Shown here: positions 10,679 through 23,700 of the stretch, piece by piece | How the letters are laid out: the number at the start of each line of letters is the position of its first letter | Position numbering within the stretch: position 1 is the first letter of the stretch | From: Antedon bifida | Lineage: Eukaryota; Echinodermata; Crinoidea; Comatulida; Antedonidae | DNA length: 64,000 bases | Reading direction: 5' to 3' | Assembly: GCA_963402885.1 (NCBI GenBank) | Contig: OY727102.1 | Location: 4,216,001 to 4,280,000, forward strand | Position numbers and translations under genes: made by a program | The notes under the pieces: generated by a model | Told to the model about the DNA's origin: nothing | The model's database searches: none | What the model saw: only the letters and a program-made list of their open reading frames with translations

Positions 10679-13585
10679 GTGTATGTATGTGTCTTCTGCG
10701 CATTATCAAATCAAATATACGTGGTGCATAGTACCGGTAATTGAATTTAGAAAATTTTGTTTAAAATGGAAATCTGAAAAAAAAAAAGAACAATTATGAT
10801 AAAGCTCACACTTGATTTTATTTAGAATCAAAGAGCACACACTGCACGTATACAATAACCAGAATAAAATGGTATCTGTAATTTAAATTTCACCATGAAT
10901 CATGTACAATAAAATAGGTTTTGTATTTTATTCTATAATACCAAATTCCCAAACAAGAAAATATATATATACCTTTATCTAAAAAAAAAAAAATAAATTA
11001 TATTATTAGGCTAATGTAAATTGTTTAAAAATTCCACCAAATTTATCTAATAATTTAATGTACAATGGGCAAGGATTGCCTCTTCTCTTTACATTATTTC
11101 TATACAATTTTATTATTACATACAAAATCAAGATTTGGCCATTTCAGGGACATTTAGTACTACTTAAGTAGATAAATTAATTACACCACCCCATAGAAAT
11201 ACAGTAATGATAAAATACTACTACAAACTGTATCCTCTCTTAAAATTATCACTAAAACAAGTATGTCTATATTCATTCATCTGTTGCATTCTAAAGGTAT
11301 TTTACGAGCCGATTCTCGGTAATGCATCAATCATTTTTCCAGTATCATAAGCAAATTCTGAAATAGGATTAGGGTTACCAGGTCAGATTTACGGGCAGGC
11401 TTTCCTTCTGAAAGCTAAAATGAAATCATGAACTACTATTAATTCTGTTGTCTATTTTTGAAAGATAATTAGTATATGTTGGTCTTGACCCGTTTGATGA
11501 TCCTGGATCTGCTCCTACGTGTGACGGCTGTATCATAGCTAACACACCAAACCCTAACATAACACATGTACCACATGAGATACATTATATTACAGAATTC
11601 CATATGTGGAGATTGAGTACAGAGAATCAGGTGATGGAACCCAAAATTCAAATAGAATGCCAACAGCCAAATTTGGAATAGCATACATACATTTACCTAA
11701 TCACTTTCAAGGGTTGAAATGCAAATATTTGGCAGAAGCAAAACATATAATTAATAAATCAATAAATTAAAATATAAAGTCAGTATTAGCATTATTAAAA
11801 TTCATACTTTGATAGTTCTATTTATATTGAAAGTTCAAAATTGTAGATTTGCTGCAAGGCAGGTACTGTATTTTATTGATTGCTCAGTGTTCTACCTATA
11901 ACATTCATTCTAATTTTGATTTGAAATTAAATTTTAACAAGATAAGGAGTTATTTCACCCACTATATTATCGCTTAAGAATATTACACTATGCAATTGGC
12001 ATTTTCCAACATGGTGGTAATTTTTTTTTTTAATATCATTGAGAAACATCTTTAATGTTTGCTCATAGACTAACAGAAAAGCAATTGTTAATTGTTTTTA
12101 AAAGTACTTATACAATATTATGACAATTTAAAACAATTACAAAATATAAGGCTTAGAATATATACCTATTTTGTAGTAGTAAACAAACAGTGAAGAAAAT
12201 AAAACACCCCTTCAACAAAACCCTGTGTAATAATTGTGCATAGTTACAAAATAACATTATACACCAGGTCATAAATTTGCTTATTTAATATAGCTACAAT
12301 TTTGTTTATAACCCTGGAATGCTTACAATTTAACATCATTTTGTTTACACGTGTATCACAAAAGCACCTTTTAGATCATGGAGGTATTAACCGTAAAAAA
12401 ATTATCGGTGGATAAAGTTTGCATCATTTTGAAACAGTTATATATTATTGATTGAAACATTTATAGAATGCATATTGACATTTGGCATATTCAATTGAAA
12501 AAAAAATCTATTGTCTGGTAAATGTAAAATAATGCAAGAATATGTTTGAGTACTAACTTGAGGCTCGAATACTCAATGCAAAAAGCAATACTCAAGACCC
12601 CAGTAGGATATGCCAATTTACAACACATTATTTTACTGTTGAACAAAGGACATTAGTTAGCGGACACTGTTAATGAACAATCTGAAATCATCATGGCTTT
12701 AAGGAGCATTACAAGATTATAAGAATACTATGTTTCATACAAAAAATCCAATGAGCTGGTAAAATCCTCAAAATCGTTTTAAATGTATTTAATAACATTA
12801 CTGCAAGATAAACAAAGAGTTTTAAGTGGTTTAAGATAAACAAGTCTTTAAGAAATAAAATAACACATATTCTAATTTAGGTATATAGAAATATTTTATG
12901 CAAGAAAAAGTTTAATTTCATAAAATTACCATAAAATAATGCTCAGATAGATTAAATGGGTTATTGCCATGAAATAATAAACATTACCTTACGATATTGA
13001 TCTTAAAATCAAGGCATAAATATTTAGAATAAAAATTTCACAAACATGACATCTGCCCAATTTAAAATTGGTATATCTATTTATTTTAATAAAGTTTATA
13101 TTCTTTTAAAAAACATTTGATAAAATCTAGAAAAAGTCGTCATCAACACACTTTTTTTCAACCTCTTAAATTTCAACCTCTATTTTGTTGCATTTATTCA
13201 CAAACGGCAAGATATTTGTTGTATATCTTTTGGAAACATTATCTATTGGTAAGGTTCATAATATGCCCTGTATAAATACAATTACTGTACATTAATTAAA
13301 ACATTCTGCACCATCAGTAATATTAAACAGCAAATAACTACAAAATTTCCCCACTGGAAAATATCTACATGATATTTTATACTTTAAATTTGAATGAATT
13401 TTTACAAATAATTACACGCAAGACAATAGGTCTTGCTGAATTCAATATTAATTTCAGAATATCCTTTATTTATACTAGTATAAAAATAATTACAATCATG
13501 GATAATGCTTAAATACAAAGCTGAAGTGTACACATAGGCAAGAAAAAAACAAAGCTTTTCCAAAATTGGTCACACACATTTTCTT

Positions 13586-14723
13586 CTAAACAAAGCTCTC
13601 TGATGGCAATCGTTTACGTTGTCTCTTACCAGTGGCCTCAAGCAAATATGTCAGGTCTACCGCTATAAAAACAATATAAAATTAATTAAAAAAGATTAAA
13701 ATAATTATACAAAATAAAAACTGCAAACAGTATATTTGTTAGAACTACATATTAAATTGTTTGTGTACTACCATGCATAGTAATTTTCAGACTTGCCAAG
13801 TAGTGGAGGCATGGTGCATGGTCACAGAGCCGAAATTTCTTTATTTTAGTTAATGTAAAATTTGTCTCTTAATAGATAGATGCACTATCACCCACTCCTT
13901 GTGAAAATTCTGACAAATTTGGATATTTAAAATGAAAAATCAAATAATTTATCGGCAATCATTTCACACAAACTTGGCATGTCTAAATATTAGTAATAAC
14001 AATCTAGCTATGTCTTGTCATTAGTGGTAAGAGTAGATTGGTGGCATTAGTAATATCATGCACAAAGAGCAGTCTAGGCCAGTATGTACTACAGCCCAGG
14101 CTAGCATGGAGAATACTACACCCTGCCAGTACACACACTGTAGCCTGGGTCAGCCAGCCAACCAACCTGTCTAGCCACCATTGACACGCCTGCCTGCACG
14201 CCCGCTACCTACGTTGCATTCCAGGTAGCTTGTCAAGTAGGCCTAGTGAGATGGCGTTGACACGTTTCTGCTTCTGTTGCCGATTCTCATTGTTTTTCTT
14301 CCCCAACTTTCGCATCCTTTAGTAAAAATAACAAGCATGCATTTAGTTTATCTACTTTTCTTCCAGAATTTCCTTTTTTGTTCAACTTAATGTTTTAATC
14401 ATGAATCCTCACGTCAACCACAAATCTTAAATCAATGCTAATTCCCCATACATTCAAGAAAGCATAACTGTTTTGTACTGGTTTTTTTTGTGAATCATGT
14501 GAATATAAGACGTAATTTTCACCAATATGCAGTGTATGTACGTATTTTGGAATCGCTTTTTGAAAATTCTATTTTGCCATGCCATTTGTTAATCAGTACA
14601 ATAGATGTATACCATTCTCATTACAACTAAAGCTGTAATTTACTGTACCTTTTCATGGCAATGTCTTGTTTGTTTAGGTCAGGCTGTTCATCTGATTTGT
14701 CTTTATTGCATTTCCATGTAGGT
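13586..14723 (-). CDS. ASH1L: ASH1L last three exons, conserved C-terminal tail
   Basis: Exons 14649-14723, 14213-14316 and 13586-13662 give [19 protein letters not shown], then [33 protein letters not shown] and a stop. Vertebrate ASH1L also ends with a basic NQRERLNQ-like helix and a xDVTYLLE motif, as I recall it. Splice phases are 2, 1 and terminal. This supports the stop at 13586-13588. Confidence 0.85.
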
Positions 14724-17700
14724 CTAAAAGGAACCAAATGCACTGTAATTATAGTTTTCAAATGACTGACTAGAGGTTTACTATGGGCTTAGACCACTAT
14801 AGTGTGTACTACTGTCAAACCAGGCTATTATTGAGAATACCTGAAGCAAGCCTAGGTCAGATGTACAGCCTAGACAAGCGATTACAAGCATGCACAATTT
14901 TGCAGCCTAGCTAGCCAAGCACACACAGCACTGTAGCCTGGCTCAGCCAACCAACCTGTCTAAATGTCACTGACTGACTGTCACTATCAGTGTGCGTAAT
15001 TCTGGGAATAGTCTTGTTCTAGCTGTCATATTTGTTTGGTAACATAGCAAGGATTGCAATATTAAATCATGATTTTGATCACCACTACAGTAGGTGGTAG
15101 GTATAAGATAAAAAAATCTTTCAGATTCAGACAGAAATGGGACAGTCCTTACTGTATACATATTGAGTAACATTTCAATAATTTGTTTTGTAAACTTACC
15201 TTCCCCCATAACCTCTTTTGTAATGCTCCGGTACATAATGAGGCTACAAAATGAAATAAAAAGATTTAAAATTAAATCCTTGATCATTTATAAAAACAGA
15301 CATAACCTATTAAACAGACCTAATCATGAAATAACAATAAAATGTTCACTTACCGAATAATCTCTTTTTGGAATAATTTTCTTTTCAAATTTATTGAATG
15401 CATATGACTTTGTGCAAATTGGAAACTTATTTTTACTAATAGGATGGAACAAATGAGCTGTTTTATCCAATCGATATTCACAAATATAAATGTCTTCTTC
15501 TTTGAAGTTTTTCGGCCGTCCTAAAGCAAAATAAATTATCGGCCAATCAAATAAAATGTATGTTGAAAACAATGACACAATATAGATTAGAAGTGTATTA
15601 CCATAATAGTGCTAGTGATGAAGTGATTCAATATCATATGTATATATTAACCATTATTATATAACACCTAAATAAATTCCTGTCATTTGAATGGACGAAT
15701 GTGGGTCACATGGCGTGCAATAATACGCACTATTAAACGATCGTTTAATAGCACTTTTTGGATTTTTTCGTGTAGGAAAAAAAAATATTTTCGCATTTGG
15801 AAAATATTTTGTCTTATACTATTGCTTTTGAAATACAACAGCGCCACCTATTTTGTATTTTCATTGCGATTTGAATGTTATGATGACTGGTTTTTCGCGA
15901 TGGAGTACATTTCTAGAGAGATATACTGTATGTACTAATTTAGATTAAAAAATGTACAGTGGATGTCAAGAGGAAGAGTTCCTTACCTTTGCAATATGTA
16001 TAGAGATCCATTACACAGCAGAATCCATTTATAAGATCAATACGAATAATTTCATAGAAGGGACCTCGGAAAAGCTGAAAAGAGATATAACATTTTTACA
16101 CATATAATGCATAATTTCCTTTATACATTTATAATAGGTTTATTTGTTCAAATAACATATGAGTGTGGCCATGAATCTCTTGGGTGGTAAAATTGGATTG
16201 GAGTACAAGTTATCTTACCTCGTTCTTGAAGAATTTTCTTGATGGAGTATGATGGGTTTCATGTGGACGAAGAAAGTGATGTCCAAACGCACACCTTTCA
16301 CCTCTAAAATATACAATAACCATATATATATTTACCTATTTTTTAAAATTTTTTATGGGATAAAAGAATGTTTTAACATAATATAATAAGGTGCAGATTC
16401 AGAAGAGAAACTTATGTTAGCATACTGTACGTAAGAGTTTGTGTGACACAGTGGGCATATAAATAAACATCAAATAATTCTCACTTGTCATTCTTCCACA
16501 GCTGCTCAACCCTAAATATGATGTGATTGGAATGGTTATTTGTGTTTGATGATATAATGACTGGGGCATTGTCCTCTTGAGTTCTTGGCAAGTAAACACA
16601 GTCACCTGTATGTAAATCACAAATATAATAATATTTACATCTTAATTTAGCATGTTGTCCCAATATACAATATGGCTAAAGTGCAGTAATAGAGTTTTCA
16701 ACTCTCAACACGCCAATGACAAGCATAGTAATACCGTCTGTCAGTAACACTCACACAGAAAGTGATAACCTACTCTTGTGTGCTTTAGAACACAGTGCTG
16801 TCTCAGTCTTAAATGTGGTACAGTATTATGGAAAGGGGAGGAGTGGCACTATGACTTGGTAGTTAACATGTTTGTCAGGCTCCTTGGTTCAAATCATGTT
16901 GCACTCAAAGTTCCGGGATCTATTTGACAGCCACTACCAATGCCTCATATGAGACTTGGTTTACAAATCTTAGGTTTCTCATGCTGCAAATGATGCCCGG
17001 GTCATGTATTTACTGTTGGATGACAATTGTTTTTAAACCCAATATGTACAACTAACCCATTTTGACTTGAGTACCATCTTCTCTTGTTAGACATAAGTAG
17101 TAAGTCTGGCCTGGTTGGGCATACTTAGGCTGTGGCTTCATCTTAATTTCATCTGCTACTTCTCTGGGCTTACACAGTTCACAGACGTAGTTCTCTGGTT
17201 CGTAAGACAAACCTATACAGTCATAATGTTGCCATACCTGTAACAAAAAATGCGAGAATACTTGACTTTAACAACTGTAAAAACAATATTTTTTTTTTAA
17301 AATAAAAAGAGGGTTTACAAATTGGACTGTATAATAGTGATTTAAAGGCCAGGTGCGGGCAAAAAAATTCTATTGATCATACATTCCAATAATTATCGAT
17401 TTATAGTTTCCCCTATGTTTCATAATTTTTGGGATTTTATTTGTGTTACACGAGCTTGTTGAAAATAAGCACTTTCTTATCAGTGGGGGGATAGTTCAAA
17501 TTACACAGTAAAATCTCTATTCTTTTGTACACAAATTTTGTAACTAGAGAGGCATTTTAAAAAGCTATGAAAAATAAACGGTATGGTAAAAATTGGTATC
17601 AGATGACTAAATTGATTAAGGAAATTCATGTTTTTTCGTCTTGATTTCAGTTACAAATATTTGATTTATGTACAATTAACCAGATATTATATTTAAAATT

Positions 17701-20700
17701 CATGCCTGTATCTGAGCTTTAATGTATTTATTTCTTTAGTGTACATTTGTGTTCTTAAATGTATGCTCTTTGCATACAGCAAAACATAGTTCTGTTGTTT
17801 TATTGGATTACAGGATTACAATGGCTATACATATTACTTGAACAAAGCTTGTCAGAATAGTGAAGTTTTTGGTAAGTTATTGCAAACACTCGCTGGTGTT
17901 TCACTCTACTTACCATACATTTATCACACTGTATCATCAAACCTTCGTCATTAAGTAAACCACACAAACAACGAATTACTTCCTCCTCTTCTTCTTCTTT
18001 TGAATTTTTCTTTCCATCTAAAAAAATTAAAATAAACAATGAGCAATTGGTAATAAATGTGTTTATTCAAAATGTAAAATAAACAGAATACTGGGGCAGT
18101 GCTTTTTGAAAGTCAACTATCTAATCTTTTCTCCTGGTTTTCATGTGATTATGGTTTAAGTGTTCATTGACTAATTGTAGTGATGGACTAGTGATGTGGT
18201 AAGGTAAGGTAAGGAGGTCCATGTTTCTACGTACAGTAATAAGATAGCACAATTCAATATATCATCACTTCTACTACCAGTTCCATGGACGGGTGTGTTC
18301 GTAGGGTCAAATATACCAGTAGTGGAGCCCATTACTCTCCAGGCTATGTGGCAGTGGCTTATGAATTATTACACCGAGGTAACCCCTTACTCGTCTCAAA
18401 ACATGTACTAAGTACAAACTTACCTTCTTTGCTTGTTGATTCAGCGACTGATTTCAATCCTTCAATATTCCTAAATTGTTTACTACTTGTTGTCATGGCG
18501 CTTGAGTATACCTTGTATAGGTGTACTGCGTCCCTACCAAGAACAGATTTCTTACCATGGTACTTCTGGTAATAACAAATTCAATTATTAGAAATCGAGT
18601 ATTACATTTTTAAAAATTGAGGGTCAACTCAAAAAGCAAGATGCTATGGAGATGCTATGGAGATGCAACCACTGCAACCTCATTAGGCTAATCGGATAAA
18701 CCAGATCACAATCACACCTTCTACTTAGTCATGCACTACTAATATAGTAACTATGAATTTACCTCTGCATTTCTAAAAAGTTTCTTAAAATCCTCATCAA
18801 ATGAGTTGACAGTCTTGTAATGTCCAGTTACTATTTTACGTTCAATTGTGCTTAAGTCAATTGGATCAGATATTCTGTTGTAGTAATCACGATTACTGTA
18901 AATGAAAAGTAGAAACAACACAAAATGAAATGGTTCTTTTAACAAAAAATACCATGGCCTTGAGAAATCCAAACACAAAAAAAATGTAGTCAATGTTACA
19001 CATTCTTCCTTTCAGCCTAATGTAATTTTAAAGCTTTCTTTCTATAATAACCCCCGCACTAAGAAGAAGTCTAGCATTAAAAATGTTTTATGTACCATTT
19101 TTTTGTAGCTACAACTTTCCAAACACAAAATAAAATACTTACCGTTTCTTTGATGGTAGATTCATAAATGGAATGGCAAGACATTGGCCGCTCGTGTCTC
19201 TGTACGTACACACGGCCGTGTAAATATCTTTGAACACCTGAGCTAGTTTGGCCGCAGTTGTTACCTCTGTATTCTCCTCTGCTGCTGCAAGATGGCGTGT
19301 CTTGACTGACCGCGAAGAGTTTAGAGCTCGGAATTGTGCCATAAATACATCTAAAATATTATGGATATTGTGTTAATAATAATTGAGAACTTGCATCATT
19401 ATTACTATAAAACAAACATTGGTTTTGTGTTATCTCGACATAAGTAATATGGCACAGTTGAATTGAAAATTGAAAATATGGCAATGTCAAATGCATATTG
19501 TTAGGTTAATTAGGATAAGTTTGTTTGGGTACAAAGAAAATTGCCAAATTTAGGATAGACACTGAATTGTAAAAATACCAATTTTGATTCTCTGACCGAA
19601 GAACAAGTGTAATTTCAAGAGATATTCTGCATGATTTTAGATGGTAAGAAAAAAAGAAAAAAAATGCATGATACAACATTACAAAGAAAACTGACGTACC
19701 TCTGTCATCTTCTTTTGGAGTATGGGCTTCAGACGTGACCATGTGAACTCTACGTAAGGCTTCTCTCACCCTCTTTACTTTCTCTATATTCCTTATTAAC
19801 AATATTTGTCTCTCTGCTATTATCTTCATTTCCCTCAAAGACATTGGCTTTGGTAGTTGAAGTCTTAACTTGGCTATTGAGTCACTTTCTAATGAATTGT
19901 TATGCTGGGAAAATAGATGAAACAAGTAGAGGAGATATCAGAGATATTAGTGTAATATTTATATGATTAAGGGAACACCTTCAGGACCTGAACATATATA
20001 TTGTCACTTGATTGCTTCACAAAAAAGTGTCCCCTTAAGGTGTCCCAAAGGAGGGTTCTACTGTATCTACTGTAATAATCAATACTCGGTATTGAAAGGT
20101 AACGATGATGGTGACAAGAGGAAGGTCAAAGTTTAAATTGTCAAGCACGTTATTAGTGATCTGATGGAAAATTTCCTAAAAAACCTAAAATAACATTTTT
20201 ATTCAAATGTAGTGGTGTTTTTGTCAATAAACATTTCTTATTTATCTTAAAACTTTGTCACTACTTTACTTTAAAACATTAAAAATAAAATACTGCATAC
20301 AAATGGACAGGCTAAGCATCAATTGTGTAATAGCAAATTTAAGAATATTAAAATGATTTAGATAAGGTTTCTCTTAATCTTTATTGAAATGTAGTGGTGT
20401 TTTTGTCAATAAATATTTTGTATTCTTATATATGCTTATAACGATTGCTTGAAGCTTTGCATGCAAAGATATGCATTAAACAGATGCTAAAGATAATAAA
20501 ACCACATTAGCTCATCTTTCTTGACAAGAAGAAAGTTGATTAAATAGAAAGAAAAAAGAAGTTAAATAACAAAACATAAAGGTAAGGTTCTATATGTGAT
20601 TTAGTAGTATTTACAATATTTAAAGTCAATAATATTAAGACTAGAATTTACATAAAATACAAATTATTTGCACAAAGCTGTTGGATTATGTAGGATAAAT

Positions 20701-23700
20701 ACTACATCTAAACAACTTCAATTTCCATTAATTTAAATCCGTTTCCTATAATCTTCATTGCTTCAATCATCCATGCTGTCAAACATGACTTTATTGATCA
20801 CGAAACACTAAAGATTTTCACATTATTTAGTCAAACCACGCAAATGGAAAGCTATCCACATTCTTACCAGTTTTTTCAGAGTCTTTTTGGATTTGCGTTT
20901 GTCTTTTGGAGGTCGTCCAACTCGTTTATTGCTTATCAGTTTCTTGAGGGTGGTGTTACTGTTTGGTTTCTGCGTACGTCCGCCGATATATCCACGGCAT
21001 GACTGGCTTTTACACTTACAAATTTGCTGTAACAAAATAATAATGATAAATAACTTTATTTTTAGTAATTACTTGACATTATTTCCACAATAATATACAT
21101 TGCCGGTACAATTCTATTACAGCTGGATAATATGTTTTAATACATTTTTGTTTGAAATACTGAAAGATTTTCCTACCTGTCCTTCTGAACTGAATGCGTG
21201 GAAGTTATAATCATACGTTAGTTCTTCATCAGCTGGAATACCTCGAAGTGAAAATAATGCGATTCGATAAACGCCTTGTACGCACCTGTGAAAAAATAGT
21301 TGTATTATTATCATTATTATTTTGTTTGGAATATAAAGTAAACTAAACTATGACTTAGGACATAGATACTAGTTATGCAATGTTAATTCATTTTGCACAT
21401 GGACATTGTGCATGGCAACATTAGGATGCTTCCTCCTGTGATTCCTTGATCAAGTTTTGCCATACCCTAAGTCCAGGTGACGGCCAATGACAAAATGTAG
21501 GTCTTAGATCATGGCAAATTGATAGCTCCTTATTGTTTGAGTTGAACACAAACTGTTAATCTTTATATCATTATATAACACTACTAAGTAAAATATTGAA
21601 GCAATATGATTTAACCTTTGACATAGAACCAAAGGATGAGAGAATGAGTAGTATATTGTAGATAATCCATTTTAAACACACCATTTTTGCATCTCACAGT
21701 TTGGTTCACAACTGTGATTAACAAAGCGACCTTCGTTGCCAGCACGGTGACCATCGATGACCTGGTTGCTATCAAGATTCAAACAGTAGTGATGTTTTCT
21801 GTGTTGGTAATCTGTTGTTGCTCTCTTCATAAACTCTTTCACCGAGATGACCTCTCCGACATACTCCAGAATAAATTGGTGTGCCTTGATTGGTGTTTTA
21901 GTCACAATGCCCCAGCCTCGGTCAATTGTCTACAAATAGAAAATAATTTGTGAAATGTTTTAAATTAAGAACTATGATGAGTTTTTCACTTCTACACATA
22001 CAGTTGTCAGATTTATCAAATTGAATTTAATAAGTACTTTTAGTACTTAGTATAGAACCCCTGTTAAAGAAACATCTCAGTGTCCCATTAATAGGTGTCC
22101 CCATAATAGAGGTGTTCCCTTAATAGAGGTGTCCCAAACAGGTTCTACTGTAAATTATTTTGTCAGTTTTTTTAAATAAACTAAACAAACATTTGTGCAT
22201 ATTTTGTTTCTAAATCTTAGATGAAAAAGTCCTTTCATTTAAGATAAAAAGAACTGGTTTGATAAATAAACCTTCAGTTGTTCACTTAAGCATTCAAAAA
22301 ATGACTTAAGCAAATACGTTTATAAATGCCAGCCAGCTACAGTAAACTGAAATACATATAAATAGCTGTTCATTTACAATACAATATGTTAATACTATTC
22401 TGATGATTACAAATGTCATTTTCATACCATAAACCTTTCTAGGTCTGGTGACCACTGATGCCTTTGAATCTGCTGATTACTACATCTTTCACCACATGGA
22501 CATGTGTCAATGTTACACTCTGTGAACGTCATTCTGTGAGGAAAACAAAATGGTTAATGAATACTATTTTAAAATAAAAATTAAATATACCATGTTTTCT
22601 TTATAATCATTATGGGTTGGTATCATCATTGAAAAGAGAAATATATTTGTTTTCATTTTATTTTATAAACCTATTTAATACTTTTTATAAATTTTCTCGA
22701 ACTCGACCCAACAACCTGCTGATCACTAGGCTGGAGTTCATACCAAGCTGACCATTTGTTTTCTCAAAATTACAGAGTATTTGGTTCAATTTATGTCAAA
22801 ATATGTTAACAGATCCTTCTACTTTATTGCAGTAATAACAATTATCATCAAAATCAATACACTTCTATGAAAGTGACTACTGCAATTCTACTCTACCTAC
22901 ATACTTAGGTTACAAATCTGCTGTTACTCAGTGATAAAATCAATTAATACATTTACAATATAGATTGAATCCAACTATTGCAGTCCTAGTTTATCCACAT
23001 AATTACAAATTTGCAGTCACTCAGTGATAAAATCAATTCAAATTTACATGTAACTAACTGTAGAACAAGATTGATTTTAATTATAATATCCACTTAAGTT
23101 ACTAATATTTTAAATCAACCAGTGCTAGTATGATAGGTAGCTTTCGTTCTATATTCTATTCTATTCTGTAGAAGAACGTTCTATACTTTTAATGTATGCG
23201 CAGATTGATATTTTGTATAACATTACCGTCTTCTTCACCCCTGTGTGGGATGATTAAAGAATTTTGAATTGAATTGAATTGAATTACTTTCCTGAAGCAA
23301 AAGCTTGCTACTGTTACCCATTATTAATCGAGTTGATTAAGATATATTGTTAAACATGTATAATTTAAATAACAAAATTATATATTATGAGAATATCACA
23401 CATGCATCTTATAGGGCCTGTTTCTGCCCTTTTTTTAAACATATAGTTTTTATCTACTAATTTTCAATGTCAGCACAAAATAAAACAAATTAATACACTT
23501 TCATCTTAAGCATACCTTTATAAAGATAGATTACTATATAAATTAAATAATTGCATAATTTGAGAATATATAGATCTAAAACTGTACTACTGTTGATAAC
23601 TTAATGCAATTTACTTTAATTGCTTTAGTTCACAGTATATACTTTAACTAGATACAGTTTAAATTTATCAGGCAATTTAGATAATTCATTTCAACTCAGT

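Larger units (their letters stand above)
9183..13585. other. convergent intergenic region and ASH1L 3' UTR
   Basis: AT-rich sequence between the two convergent genes. The right part should be the ASH1L 3' UTR (minus strand); TTTATT at about 13465 is one possible poly(A) signal. No gene is supported. The only structured parts I see are the inverted repeats at 10401-10678. Confidence 0.5.

Noticed and set aside
16417-16663. Two overlapping minus-strand frames as separate small genes
   Set aside because: Both cover ASH1L exon 16485-16605; one is its extension into introns, the other an out-of-frame shadow.
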